Shown: positions 1 to 7,675 of the stretch, piece after piece
Layout: every line of letters starts with the position of its first letter
Position numbering within the stretch: the stretch's first letter is position 1
Assembly: GCA_019348305.1 (NCBI GenBank)
Contig: JAHWJQ010000028.1
Coordinates: 1 to 15,498, forward strand
Length of the DNA: 15,498 nt
Origin: Actinomycetota bacterium
GTDB lineage: Bacteria > Actinomycetota > Acidimicrobiia > Acidimicrobiales > CADCTF01
Direction of reading: 5' to 3'
The notes under the pieces: model-generated
The model's input: the letters and a program-made list of their open reading frames with translations, nothing else
What the model was told of the DNA's origin: nothing
The model's database searches: none
Translations under genes and position numbers: made by a program

Positions 1-985
1 GGGGGGCCAGGACGAACCCGCGTGCCTCGGTCACGTCGCGGAGCCGGTCCAGCGCCGGCCACGGCCGCTCGGGGTTCACGTGGTCGGGGGTGACGGGGGA
101 GACGCCCCCCCAGTCGTCGATGCCGGCATCGAGGAGCCGGCCGAAGTCCTCCGACAGGTTGGGAGGGGCCTGGAGGCGGACGTCGCTCGGCAGCACCAAC
201 CGGGCCGCGGCGATCGACCACAGGAACTCCTCGTCGGGGCACGCCCGCTCGCCCCGCATGGCCGTGCCCGGCTTGGGGAGGAAGTTCTGGACGATCACCT
301 CCTGCACGTGGCCGTGGTGGCGGTGGCTGGCGGCAATGGCCTCCAGTGCCTGGAGCCGGTCGACGCGGCTCTCGCCGATGCCGCAGAGGATGCCGGTGGT
401 GAAGGGGATCTGCTGGTCCCCCGCCGCCTCCAGCGTGGCCAGCCGGCGCTCGGGGGTCTTGTCTGGGGAGCCGGCGTGGGCAGCGAGGTCGCGGTTGAGC
501 GTCTCGAGCATCATCCCCTGGCTGGCCGTCACCTCCCGCAAACGGGCCAGCTCGGCCGGAAAGAGGGCACCGGCGTTGGCGTGGGGCAACAGGCCGGTGC
601 GGTCGACCACCAGCTCGCACATGGCGACCAGGTACTCGACGGTCGAGCCGTACCCCCGCTCGCCAAGCCACTCCCGGGCCAGGGGGTAGCGCTCCTCCGG
701 CCGCTCGCCCAGGGTGAAGAGAGCCTCCCTGCAGCCGGCCTCGGCGCCGGCCTGGGCGATGGCCAGCACCGCGTCGGGGGACAGGAAGGGTGCCGCCAGC
801 CGGGCCGGCGGCTGGGCGAAGGTGCAGTACCCGCAGCGGTCGCGACAGAGCTGGGTGAGGGGGATGAAGACCTTGGGGGAGTAGGTGATCCGGGTGCCGG
901 TGGCCCCGTTGCGCACGGCGACGGCTGCCGCCAGCACCTCGGCCAGCGGTGCCCGGGCCAGGTCGAGCGAAGCGCCCGGGTTCAC
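1..985 (-). CDS. cofG: Radical SAM 7,8-didemethyl-8-hydroxy-5-deazariboflavin (FO) synthase, CofG or N-terminal half of FbiC; 3' end outside the window
   Basis: The reading frame is open for 328 codons to the window edge. It carries the radical SAM cluster CRDRCGYC (C47, C51, C54) after the conserved ITYSPKVFIPLTQL, then EALFTLGERPE, REWLGERGYGST, GMMLETLNRDL, GSPDKTPERR, IPFTTGILCGIGE, QEVIVQNF, QAPPNLS and DDWGGVSPVTPDHVNPERPWP. These are hallmarks of CofG and of the first half of actinobacterial FbiC. The enzyme makes the FO chromophore of cofactor F420 from a diaminouracil intermediate and tyrosine, with CofH as partner. The GTG start lies 4 bases after the pgl stop, with no clear ribosome site, so translation is probably coupled. 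The frame stays open upstream into pgl, but a start just after the stop is the simplest choice. It has about 46 residues before the first cluster cysteine, shorter than mycobacterial FbiC. Whether a CofH domain follows cannot be seen. Confidence 0.93.
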   Translation of the reverse strand, partial: MNPGASLDLARAPLAEVLAAAVAVRNGATGTRITYSPKVFIPLTQLCRDRCGYCTFAQPPARLAAPFLSPDAVLAIAQAGAEAGCREALFTLGERPEERYPLAREWLGERGYGSTVEYLVAMCELVVDRTGLLPHANAGALFPAELARLREVTASQGMMLETLNRDLAAHAGSPDKTPERRLATLEAAGDQQIPFTTGILCGIGESRVDRLQALEAIAASHRHHGHVQEVIVQNFLPKPGTAMRGERACPDEEFLWSIAAARLVLPSDVRLQAPPNLSEDFGRLLDAGIDDWGGVSPVTPDHVNPERPWPALDRLRDVTEARGFVLAP

Positions 986-989
986 TGTG

Positions 990-1658
990 TCAGCGCCGGG
1001 GAGCCGCGGCCCGGTCGACCAGCCACACCACCCGGTCGGCCTTGACCCGGGCGGCGGGGACGTCGGCGCCGTCGTAGACGGCCTGCATGGCCTCCCGCTT
1101 GGAGTCGCCGGTCACCGTGAACAGCACGAGCCGGGCCCGGGCGATCCCCGAGAAGGTGAGCGTCATGCGGCGGTAGCGGTTGGTACCGGCGGGATCCTCG
1201 TTCAGGCACACGAGCAGGCCGGGATCGGCGTCGAGGGCGGGCGACCCCGGGAAAAGCGAAGCGGTGTGGCCGTCGGCTCCGAGGCCGAGGTGGACCACGT
1301 CGAAGCGGCCCAGCTCGCCCACCCGCAGCTGGTAGCTCTCGGGGCCCTCGTCGCAGCGCATGGGGAACACGGCATGGGCCGCGCCCACCCGCTCGAGCAG
1401 GGCCTCCCGCCCAAGCCGCTCGTTGGACGCCTCGTGGCCGGCGGGGACGCAGCGCTCGTCCCCCCAGTACACGTCCACCTGCCACCAGTCGATCTGCTCC
1501 CCCCCGTCCCCGGCCAGCCGCTCGTAGCAGCGACGGGCGGTCTCGCCGCCGGAGAGGGCGATCGAGAAATCCTCACCGGGGCGGGCGTGGTAGGCCTCGA
1601 TGACCCGCTCGGCGAACTCACCGGGGACGTCGTCGACCACCAGGAGCTCGCCGTTCAC
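990..1658 (-). CDS. pgl: 6-phosphogluconolactonase
   Basis: This protein of 222 residues hydrolyses 6-phosphoglucono-lactone to 6-phosphogluconate, the second step of the oxidative pentose phosphate branch, in the cytoplasm. Visible motifs are LSGGET (35-40), WGDER (65-69), the signature GLGADGHTASLFPG (125-138) and RRMTLTF further on. Length is normal for the Pgl/DevB (SOL) family. The start is GTG with no Shine-Dalgarno sequence. Instead TAGGCT sits exactly 7 bases upstream, which suggests a leaderless transcript. A 49-base gap separates it from opcA. The stop TGA is followed 4 bases later by the cofG start. It receives the product of zwf, two genes upstream. Confidence 0.95.
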   Translation of the reverse strand: MNGELLVVDDVPGEFAERVIEAYHARPGEDFSIALSGGETARRCYERLAGDGGEQIDWWQVDVYWGDERCVPAGHEASNERLGREALLERVGAAHAVFPMRCDEGPESYQLRVGELGRFDVVHLGLGADGHTASLFPGSPALDADPGLLVCLNEDPAGTNRYRRMTLTFSGIARARLVLFTVTGDSKREAMQAVYDGADVPAARVKADRVVWLVDRAAAPRR

Positions 1659-1665
1659 CGGGGGG

Positions 1666-1671
1666 AGCCTA
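1666..1671 (-). promoter_or_regulatory. Candidate -10 element (TAGGCT) for a leaderless pgl transcript
   Basis: On the minus strand TAGGCT is followed by 7 bases and then the GTG of pgl. It fits the TANNNT -10 of leaderless actinobacterial genes, and pgl has no ribosome binding site. The same element and spacing occur before tkt and tal. I see no convincing -35 box. Confidence 0.45.
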
Positions 1672-1707
1672 GGTGAGTGCCCCGAACGGCGGCCAAGGTG
1701 GCCGGGC

Positions 1708-2718
1708 TCAGAGCTCGACGGCCCGCTGGAGGGCCCGCTCGTACACGCGGTCGTGTTCGAGGCGCGACAGCGCCTCGGGGAGACCCCACGCCGGCGTGGC
1801 CTCCGGGAGCTGCAGCACCGCTTCCGACGCCGGGCCGCCGGCGACGGCCGCCTTGGCTGCCACCAGGCGGTCGTCCCCGCGGATCACCTCGAAGGTGGCG
1901 GACTGGCCCCTGCTCGATCGGGCATGGAGGCGCAGCCCCACGTGCGGCGCAGCCGACAGCTCCACGGCGGTGCGGCCAAGCGCGAGCCGGTCGGCCAGCC
2001 ACCCGGCGAGCAGGTGGCAGGGGCCCTTCCTTCCCCAGACCTCGGCCCGCACCACGCAGGTCACGAAGGGGCGGAAGTCGGGCCCTTCCAAGAGCCCGGC
2101 CAGGAGGCTGCGCCAGGGCGTGAGCCGGGCCCACGACAGGTCCACCACGGGCCGCTTGCGGGCCAGCTTGGCCAGGGTGGCGAAGCAGGCGACCTCACCG
2201 AACTGGCGGGCGTCGACCAGGAGGACGTCGGCTGCGGCCAGCAGGGGGTCATCCACGTCGGGAAGCTGGCCCACGAACCAGCAAACGACGGGAAGGTCCG
2301 GGAGCGTGAACGGCTCGATGAGCGAGTCGAGGTGCGCCGTCACCGGCCCCCGCACCTGCAGGTCTATCTCTTCGAACCAGACCTCGTGCCCCTCCGACTC
2401 ACCGCCCAGCAACCGCACCTCGGCATCGAGCTGGGAGGCGCCCGGGCCCTGGTCGTCGTCGGACAACAGGGTGAGCACGCGGGCCGGGTGGCGGCCCCCG
2501 AGCTCGTGGACGGCGGCCTGCGCCCTCGCGGCCTCGTCCCGTTCCCTGGCCACGATCACCAGAGTCAGCACGCTGGCGCGGGTGGGCGGCATCGCTTCGG
2601 GCCGGCGCAGCTCCTCGATGGCGGCCAACACCTCGCCGACCCTGACCGATTCCCCCGACCACACCGACAGAAGGTCGACCGCTCCGGGCGCCCCTTCCGC
2701 TGCTAGGGGGTGCGCCAT
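1708..2718 (-). CDS. opcA: Glucose-6-phosphate dehydrogenase assembly protein OpcA
   Basis: The protein has 336 residues when started at ATG 2718 (MAHPLAAEG...). This start overlaps the end of zwf by 16 bases, a spacing typical of coupled genes. A longer frame to 2766 would lie wholly inside zwf and adds a low-complexity tail, so I rejected it. Recognisable OpcA segments are RASVLTLVI (about 47-55), HPARVLTL (about 77-84), LPDLPVVCWFVG (about 139-150) and DVLLVDAR (about 164-171). OpcA is found in actinobacteria and cyanobacteria next to zwf. It acts as an assembly factor and redox-sensitive allosteric activator of glucose-6-phosphate dehydrogenase rather than as an enzyme. The zwf-opcA-pgl order matches the usual actinobacterial arrangement. 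Confidence 0.93.
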   Translation of the reverse strand: MAHPLAAEGAPGAVDLLSVWSGESVRVGEVLAAIEELRRPEAMPPTRASVLTLVIVARERDEAARAQAAVHELGGRHPARVLTLLSDDDQGPGASQLDAEVRLLGGESEGHEVWFEEIDLQVRGPVTAHLDSLIEPFTLPDLPVVCWFVGQLPDVDDPLLAAADVLLVDARQFGEVACFATLAKLARKRPVVDLSWARLTPWRSLLAGLLEGPDFRPFVTCVVRAEVWGRKGPCHLLAGWLADRLALGRTAVELSAAPHVGLRLHARSSRGQSATFEVIRGDDRLVAAKAAVAGGPASEAVLQLPEATPAWGLPEALSRLEHDRVYERALQRAVEL

Positions 2719-4223
2719 TCCCGCCCTTCGCGCTCGAGCAGCTGCTCGGCAGCCTGAGGGCCCCACGATCCCGACGGGTACGTGACCAGCGGAGCATCCT
2801 CGGCCGTCCAGCTGTGGAGGATCGGCTCACAGATGCGCCACGCCTGCTCGACCTCGTCGGTGCGGATGAAGAGGGTCGGGTCGCCGGTCATGGCATCGAG
2901 CAGGAGGCGTTCGTAGGCCTCCGGAGACTCCTCGACGAAGGCGGCGCCGTAGGAGAAGTCCATCGACACCGTCCGCACCCGGAACGCCTGCCCCGGCACC
3001 TTGGCCCCGAAGCGCAAGGTGATGCCCTCGTCGGGCTGGATCCGAAGCACGAGCGCGTTGGGGCCGAGGCCCCGGGCCAACCCGGGCGGGAAGGGAAGAT
3101 GGGGGACCGAGCGGAACTGCAGGGCCACCTCGGTGACCCGCTTGGGCAACCGCTTTCCGGTGCGCAGGTAGAAGGGCACGCCGGCCCACCGCCAGTTGTC
3201 GATGCACAACCGGGCGGCGACGAAGGTCTCGGTGCGGCTGTCGGGGGCGATGCCCTGCTCCTCGCGGTACGCCGGCACCTCCTCGCCCTCCACCCAGCCG
3301 CGGTCGTACTGGCCCCGCACCACGTTGTGGGCCACCTCGTCGGGGGTGAAGATCTTCACCGCCCGCAACACCTTGACCTTTTCGTCGCGGATCCCCTTGG
3401 CGTCGACGGTGACGGGAGGTTCCATGGCGGTGAGCGACAGCACCTGCATCACGTGGTTCTGGACGATGTCGCGCAGCGCGCCGGCCGATTCGTAGAAGCC
3501 GCCCCGGTGGCCCACCCCGCCGGCCTCGGCCACGGTGATCTGCACGTGGTCGATGTAGCGCCGGTTCCAGACCGGTTCGAAGATGGCGTTGGCGAAGCGC
3601 AGGGCCAGGACGTTCTGGACGGTCTCCTTCCCGAGGTAGTGGTCGATGCGGTAGAGCTGGTTCTCGCTGAACACCTCGTGCAGGCACGAGTCGAGGGCGA
3701 CGGCGCTGGCCAGGTCGCGGCCGAAGGGCTTTTCGATCACCAGCCGCACGAAGGCGCCGGGGGCGGGGCGGGCCATCCCGTGGGCACCGAGGGCCTCGGC
3801 CACCGGGGCGAAGACCTCGGGAACGGTGGCCAGGTAGAACACGCGGTTGCCACCGGTGCCCCGCTCGCGGTCGAGGTCGTCGAGCACCGTGCGCAGGCGC
3901 TCGAAGGTGTCGGGGTCGGCGTACTCGCCGGCGACGTAGCGGAACCCCTTGGTCAGCGAAGTCCACTGCGGCTGGGCCGACGGGTCCTTGACGACGTCGG
4001 CCGCCCTGGCCTGGAACTCCTCGTCGGTCCACTCGGTGCGGGCCACCCCCACCACGCTGAAGGCGGTCGGTAGCAGCCGTCGCCGGGCCAGCCGTTCGAG
4101 GGCGGGCAACAGCTTGCGGGCGGTGAGGTCGCCGGACGCGCCGAACACGACGAGCGCGCACGGCGGCGCCCGCCGCTCGCCCTCCAAACCCTCCAGCAGC
4201 GGGTTGGGGGGCAGTTCAGTCAT
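2703..4223 (-). CDS. zwf: Glucose-6-phosphate 1-dehydrogenase
   Basis: This 506-residue enzyme oxidises glucose 6-phosphate to 6-phosphoglucono-lactone with reduction of NADP (or NAD), the entry and control step of the oxidative branch. Nucleotide binding is marked by GASGDL (28-33). EKPFG lies at 164-168, the substrate and active-site signature RIDHYLGKE at 192-200, and the catalytic histidine lies in DIVQNH (H257). Length matches the family. The start ATG overlaps the gnd stop as ATGA (4 bases), so translation is coupled. No strong Shine-Dalgarno sequence is seen. OpcA is encoded immediately downstream. Function is certain from the motifs; coenzyme preference is not. Confidence 0.97.
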   Translation of the reverse strand: MTELPPNPLLEGLEGERRAPPCALVVFGASGDLTARKLLPALERLARRRLLPTAFSVVGVARTEWTDEEFQARAADVVKDPSAQPQWTSLTKGFRYVAGEYADPDTFERLRTVLDDLDRERGTGGNRVFYLATVPEVFAPVAEALGAHGMARPAPGAFVRLVIEKPFGRDLASAVALDSCLHEVFSENQLYRIDHYLGKETVQNVLALRFANAIFEPVWNRRYIDHVQITVAEAGGVGHRGGFYESAGALRDIVQNHVMQVLSLTAMEPPVTVDAKGIRDEKVKVLRAVKIFTPDEVAHNVVRGQYDRGWVEGEEVPAYREEQGIAPDSRTETFVAARLCIDNWRWAGVPFYLRTGKRLPKRVTEVALQFRSVPHLPFPPGLARGLGPNALVLRIQPDEGITLRFGAKVPGQAFRVRTVSMDFSYGAAFVEESPEAYERLLLDAMTGDPTLFIRTDEVEQAWRICEPILHSWTAEDAPLVTYPSGSWGPQAAEQLLEREGREWRTP

Positions 4224-5224
4224 GGAGCCGGACCGCCCGGGTCGGCCGCCTCGCCGTGGCCCGTGATGACGCCGTCGGTGGCGCCGTTGGTGGCGTCGTC
4301 TTCCTTGGCCACCTCGGCGGCCGCGGCTTCCCTGAAGAACTCGTGGCCCCCGAACTGGTTACGCAGAGCGGCCACGATGCGAGCTGCATACGAATTCGGT
4401 TGGCGGGAGGAGAACCGGGCGAACAGCGAGGCGGTGATCACCGGAGCAGCGACGGCCCGGTTGATGGCCTCCTCGACCGTCCAGCGCCCCTCGCCGGAGT
4501 CCTCCACGTAGCCCTTGATGCTGGCGAAGTTCTCCTTGTCGGCCAGCGCCAGCTCGGCCAGGTCGAGCAGCCACGAGCGGACCACCGAGCCGTGACGCCA
4601 GACGTCGGCGATCTGGTGGAGGTCGAGGTCGAGCTCGCCGGCTGCGTCCATCAGCGCGAAGCCCTCGGCGTAGGCCTGGAGCATCCCGTATTCGATCCCG
4701 TTGTGGACCATCTTCACGAAGTGGCCGGCGCCCGGGGGGCCGACGTGGGCGAAGCCGTCCTCGGGGGCGAGGTCGACGAAGATCGGCTCCAGGCGCCGGA
4801 CCGCCTCCGCGTCGCCACCGACCATCAGGCAGTAGCCGTTCTTGAGCCCCCAGACCCCGCCGGAGACGCCGGCATCGATCATCGAGATCCCCCGGGGGTG
4901 CAGGCGGACCGCCTCCTGCTGCGCGTTGCGCCACGGCGAGTTGCCCCCGTCGACGATGGCATCGCCGTCATCGAGGAGATCGGCCAGGGCGGAGATCGTC
5001 TCGACGGTGGGGGCGCCCGAGGGCACCATGATCCAGACGTGGCGGGGCGGCGAGAGCCGCGAGACGAGGTCCTTGAGGTCACTCGCTCCTGTCGCCCCCT
5101 CCGCCTCGCTGGCCGCGACCGCCGTGGGGTTGCGGTCGAAGACCACCATCTCGTGGCCCCGCTCGGCCAGGCGCTTGGTCATGTTGGCCCCCATCCGGCC
5201 CAGGCCCACCATCCCCAGCTGCAT
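4220..5224 (-). CDS. gnd: 6-phosphogluconate dehydrogenase, decarboxylating, short (GndA/YqeC-like) type, probably NAD-linked
   Basis: The protein has 334 residues, against about 470 for the classical E. coli Gnd, so it belongs to the short family. It oxidatively decarboxylates 6-phosphogluconate to ribulose 5-phosphate. The Rossmann motif is GLGRMG (7-12). The end of the second strand reads FDRN (29-32), where an aspartate commonly indicates NAD rather than NADP. DGGNS is at 92-96, VSGG at 120-123 and the catalytic helix GAGHFVKMVHNGIEYGM at 166-181 (K171, N175, E178). The ATG shares one base with the pgi stop (TGATG) and follows a perfect AGGAGGTG ribosome site by 5 bases. A longer frame to 5593 would lie inside pgi and is not supported. 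The C-terminus ends in a loose Ala/Asp/Gly-rich tail. Confidence 0.95.
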   Translation of the reverse strand: MQLGMVGLGRMGANMTKRLAERGHEMVVFDRNPTAVAASEAEGATGASDLKDLVSRLSPPRHVWIMVPSGAPTVETISALADLLDDGDAIVDGGNSPWRNAQQEAVRLHPRGISMIDAGVSGGVWGLKNGYCLMVGGDAEAVRRLEPIFVDLAPEDGFAHVGPPGAGHFVKMVHNGIEYGMLQAYAEGFALMDAAGELDLDLHQIADVWRHGSVVRSWLLDLAELALADKENFASIKGYVEDSGEGRWTVEEAINRAVAAPVITASLFARFSSRQPNSYAARIVAALRNQFGGHEFFREAAAAEVAKEDDATNGATDGVITGHGEAADPGGPAP

Positions 5225-6567
5225 CAGTTCACCTCCTGGAGGTGATCGGCCCCCACCCGCAGGACCCGCCGGCCGTGGTCGACCAGGCTCTGGTAGTCGC
5301 CGGCAGCCTGGGCGGCGATGAGCGTGGCGAAGTCGAAAGGGAAGTTGGGGATGTCGAGCTTGGCCGTGGGCGTCAGCGGCACGATCTGAACGGCCACGAC
5401 GGAGTTCGGCCCTCCCTTGTGGAGCTGGCCCGTCGAGTGGAGGAAACGCGGGCCGTAGCCGGCCGTCACCGCCACCCCGCCCAGGCGGTCGCGCACCCGG
5501 CGCCGCAGCGACTCCAAGGCGTCGTCTTGGCCATAGGGCAGGTAGGCCTGCAGCGACACGTAGTCGCCTTCTCGGACCGTCGCCGCCAGCCACTCGAACA
5601 CCCCACTGGGATCGGCCAGGTCCCCCTCGGCCAGCGGGAGCGACTCGAGGACGCGCCGGGTGTTGAGCTTGGACTCGGTGACGTTGGGCTCGTCGAAGGG
5701 ATCGATGCCCATGACGTGGCCGGCGATGGCGGTGGCCACCTGCCAGCGGTAGAACTCGGCGCCGAGGTCGTAGGCGTCGCCCAGGTGCAGCGCGAGAAGG
5801 AAGCGGTCAGGCCCCTCCTCCGCCTCCGTCGTCGGCACCGGGATGCACCCCCGTCCCTCCTTACCCGTCGATTCGGCCACGAGCTGCTCGACCCACAGCC
5901 CGAAGGCGGAGGCGCTGGGCGCGGTGCGGATGGTGACCTTGTCGCGGCCCTCTTGGGCGGCCTCTGCCATGGCCACTCCGAGCTCGACGGCTTCCTCGGC
6001 GTCGATGGCCAGCGCCCGTCGGCACATCTCGGCCACGTCGTAGCCGAGGAGCGCGGCGGGCACGAGGCCGAAGTAGGAGAGCACGGAGTACCGGCCCCCG
6101 ATGTCGGGCGGGTTGACGAAGACGCGGTAGCCCCGATCGCTGGCCAGTGAGTGGAAGCTGGTGCCTGGGTCGGTGATGGCCGCGTAGCGCGTCGGGTCGG
6201 GCACGCGGGACCAGGCATGGGCGAGAAGGGCCTGCACCTCGAGGGTGGCACCCGACTTGGAGGAGACGAGGAAGAAGGCGTCGTCGAGCTCGACGGAGGC
6301 GACGGTGCGGGGATCGGTGGTGTCCAGCACGACGAGGCGGTCCGAGCCGGCGAAGCTGCGCAGGACCTCCGGTCCGAGCGACGATCCCCCCATTCCGATG
6401 AGCACGATCCGGGAGTGCTCGATGCCGGCGGCCCAGTCCCGCAGGGCCTCCGATTCGGACTGCATCCGCGCCGGGATGTCGAGCCACCCGAGCCGGTAGG
6501 GGGCGGCGCTGCCCTCCGGCCACAGCGAGATGTCGCGGGCCCGCAGCCGCTCAAGGAGTGACGTCAT
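5224..6567 (-). CDS. pgi: Glucose-6-phosphate isomerase (short form, like the second half of TalPgi)
   Basis: The protein has 447 residues from ATG 6567 and interconverts glucose 6-phosphate and fructose 6-phosphate, returning recycled hexose phosphate to the oxidative branch. Motifs are IGMGGSSLGPEV (57-68), the SIS phosphosugar motif SSKSGATLEV (102-111), the PGI signature DIGGRYSVLS (155-164), WVEQLVAESTGKEGRG (225-240), GIDPFDEPNVTESK (287-300) and HSTGQLHKGG (377-386). The start is supported by GGAGG 9 bases upstream (6577-6581) and overlaps the tal stop by 17 bases in another frame. A longer frame to 6723 adds 52 arginine- and serine-rich residues read out of frame from tal, so I rejected it. 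It resembles the isomerase part of the bifunctional transaldolase-isomerases, here as a separate gene. Confidence 0.95.
   Translation of the reverse strand: MTSLLERLRARDISLWPEGSAAPYRLGWLDIPARMQSESEALRDWAAGIEHSRIVLIGMGGSSLGPEVLRSFAGSDRLVVLDTTDPRTVASVELDDAFFLVSSKSGATLEVQALLAHAWSRVPDPTRYAAITDPGTSFHSLASDRGYRVFVNPPDIGGRYSVLSYFGLVPAALLGYDVAEMCRRALAIDAEEAVELGVAMAEAAQEGRDKVTIRTAPSASAFGLWVEQLVAESTGKEGRGCIPVPTTEAEEGPDRFLLALHLGDAYDLGAEFYRWQVATAIAGHVMGIDPFDEPNVTESKLNTRRVLESLPLAEGDLADPSGVFEWLAATVREGDYVSLQAYLPYGQDDALESLRRRVRDRLGGVAVTAGYGPRFLHSTGQLHKGGPNSVVAVQIVPLTPTAKLDIPNFPFDFATLIAAQAAGDYQSLVDHGRRVLRVGADHLQEVN
5229..5245 (-). promoter_or_regulatory. Strong Shine-Dalgarno of gnd embedded in an inverted repeat
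   Basis: On the minus strand AGGAGGTG (5230-5237) lies 5 bases before the gnd ATG and is fully complementary to the 16S rRNA tail. The preceding bases form its mirror, so 5229-5245 reads TCACCTCC-T-GGAGGTGA on the plus strand. In the mRNA this could fold into a 6-bp stem with a 5-base loop that hides the site until a ribosome finishing pgi opens it. Confidence 0.6.
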
Positions 6568-7642
6568 TGGCCTTGTCCTCCAGCGACTGCATGAGTTCGT
6601 CGAACGACTTCGCGAACGACGCCACCCCCTCCTGTTCGAGCGTGTCGGCGACCTCGCGCATCGACACGCCGAGGTCCTCGATGCGGGCCAAGGTGTCCTT
6701 GGCCTCATCCACTCCGGCATCAACCGTGCGCTTCACGGTCCCGTGGTCCAAGAACGCGGCGACGGTGGCGTCGGGCATCGTGTTGACGGTGTCGGGGCCG
6801 ATGAGGGAATCGACGTACAGCAGGTCGGGGTAGGCAGGGTTCTTCGTCGAGGTCGACGCCCACAGCGGCCGTTGCACCCGAGCGCCCCGGGCGGCCAGCG
6901 CCTCCCATCGCGGGCCTGAGAAGCGCTCTGTGAACAGGGCGTAGGCCAGCTTGGCCTGGGCCACCGCGGCCTTTCCGCGCAGTGCCACCGCCTCCGGCGA
7001 GGCGATGGCATCGAGTCGGCGGTCGACCTCGGTGTCGACACGGCTCACGAAGAACGAGGCCACGCTGTCGATGCCCGACAGGTCACCTGAGCGGGCCTCC
7101 AACCCGGCCAGGTAGGCCTCGATGACCTCGGCGTAGCGGGGCAGGCTGAAGATCAAGGTCACGTTGATGCTGCGCCCCTCGCCGATCATCGCCTGGGTGG
7201 CGGCGACCCCCTCGGGCGTTGCCGGGATCTTCACCAACAGGTTCGGGGCGTCCAGGCGCTCGTGGAAGTGCCGGGCTGCTTCGACCGACGCCACCGTGTC
7301 GTGGGCCAGGGCGGGAGCGAGCTCCAACGACACGAAGCCGTCACCGCCGGCGCTCGAGTCATGGACGGGCCGGAGCACGGCCAGAGCCTGGGCGATGTCG
7401 TCGAACACCATCTCCCAGTAGGCGTCCTCCACCGAGCGCGTCCGCAGCAACGACCGGAACTGCTCGTCGTAGTCGTCGGAGCCGGCGATGGCTTTCTGGA
7501 AGATGGTGGGGTTGGAGGTGACCCCCCGGATGCCGTCGTCGACCAAGCGGGCGAGATGACCGGAGCGCAGGCTCATGCGGGTGAGGTTGTCGATCCAGGG
7601 GCTCTGGCCCTGCTGGTCGCACAGGTCGTGGAGACGGGTCAT
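6551..7642 (-). CDS. tal: Transaldolase
   Basis: This 363-residue enzyme moves a dihydroxyacetone unit from sedoheptulose 7-phosphate to glyceraldehyde 3-phosphate in the non-oxidative branch. GVTSNPTIFQKAI (about 40-52) is the typical N-terminal motif. The Schiff-base lysine is K138 in LLVKIPATPEG. INVTLIFS and the later RPLWASTSTKNP and TVNTMP segments are also typical of the actinobacterial form. The ATG follows TAGGGT by exactly 7 bases and there is no good Shine-Dalgarno sequence, pointing to a leaderless transcript. The gene begins 33 bases after the tkt stop, and its last 17 bases overlap the start of pgi. Confidence 0.96.
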   Translation of the reverse strand: MTRLHDLCDQQGQSPWIDNLTRMSLRSGHLARLVDDGIRGVTSNPTIFQKAIAGSDDYDEQFRSLLRTRSVEDAYWEMVFDDIAQALAVLRPVHDSSAGGDGFVSLELAPALAHDTVASVEAARHFHERLDAPNLLVKIPATPEGVAATQAMIGEGRSINVTLIFSLPRYAEVIEAYLAGLEARSGDLSGIDSVASFFVSRVDTEVDRRLDAIASPEAVALRGKAAVAQAKLAYALFTERFSGPRWEALAARGARVQRPLWASTSTKNPAYPDLLYVDSLIGPDTVNTMPDATVAAFLDHGTVKRTVDAGVDEAKDTLARIEDLGVSMREVADTLEQEGVASFAKSFDELMQSLEDKANDVTP

Positions 7643-7649
7643 GGGCTGG

Positions 7650-7655
7650 ACCCTA
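7650..7655 (-). promoter_or_regulatory. Candidate -10 element (TAGGGT) for a leaderless tal transcript
   Basis: In the 33-base gap between tkt and tal the minus strand reads TAGGGT, 7 bases, then ATG. It is identical in sequence and spacing to the element before tkt. A weak 6-bp inverted repeat (7644-7649 with 7657-7662) encloses it. No clear -35 box is visible. Confidence 0.5.
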
Positions 7656-7675
7656 CCCAGCCAGACTCGCCCGCC

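Noticed and set aside
80..1045. Plus-strand open frame opposite cofG
   Set aside because: The minus strand encodes an unmistakable radical SAM FO synthase; the plus frame is a shadow.
2719..2766. 16-residue N-terminal extension of opcA
   Set aside because: Low-complexity and inside zwf; the later ATG fits the coupled overlap.
2814..4073. Plus-strand open frame opposite zwf (419 codons)
   Set aside because: Shadow of the G6PD gene, low-complexity composition, no motif.
5225..5593. N-terminal extension of gnd
   Set aside because: It lies inside pgi in another frame, is arginine/proline-rich, and the ATG at 5224 has a perfect ribosome site and begins the Rossmann fold.
6568..6723. 52-residue N-terminal extension of pgi
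   Set aside because: Read out of frame from tal, Arg/Ser-rich; ATG 6567 has GGAGG at the right distance.
7644..7662. Small hairpin between tkt and tal as a terminator
   Set aside because: Only 6 bp, no T run, and it encloses the probable tal -10 element; likely chance.
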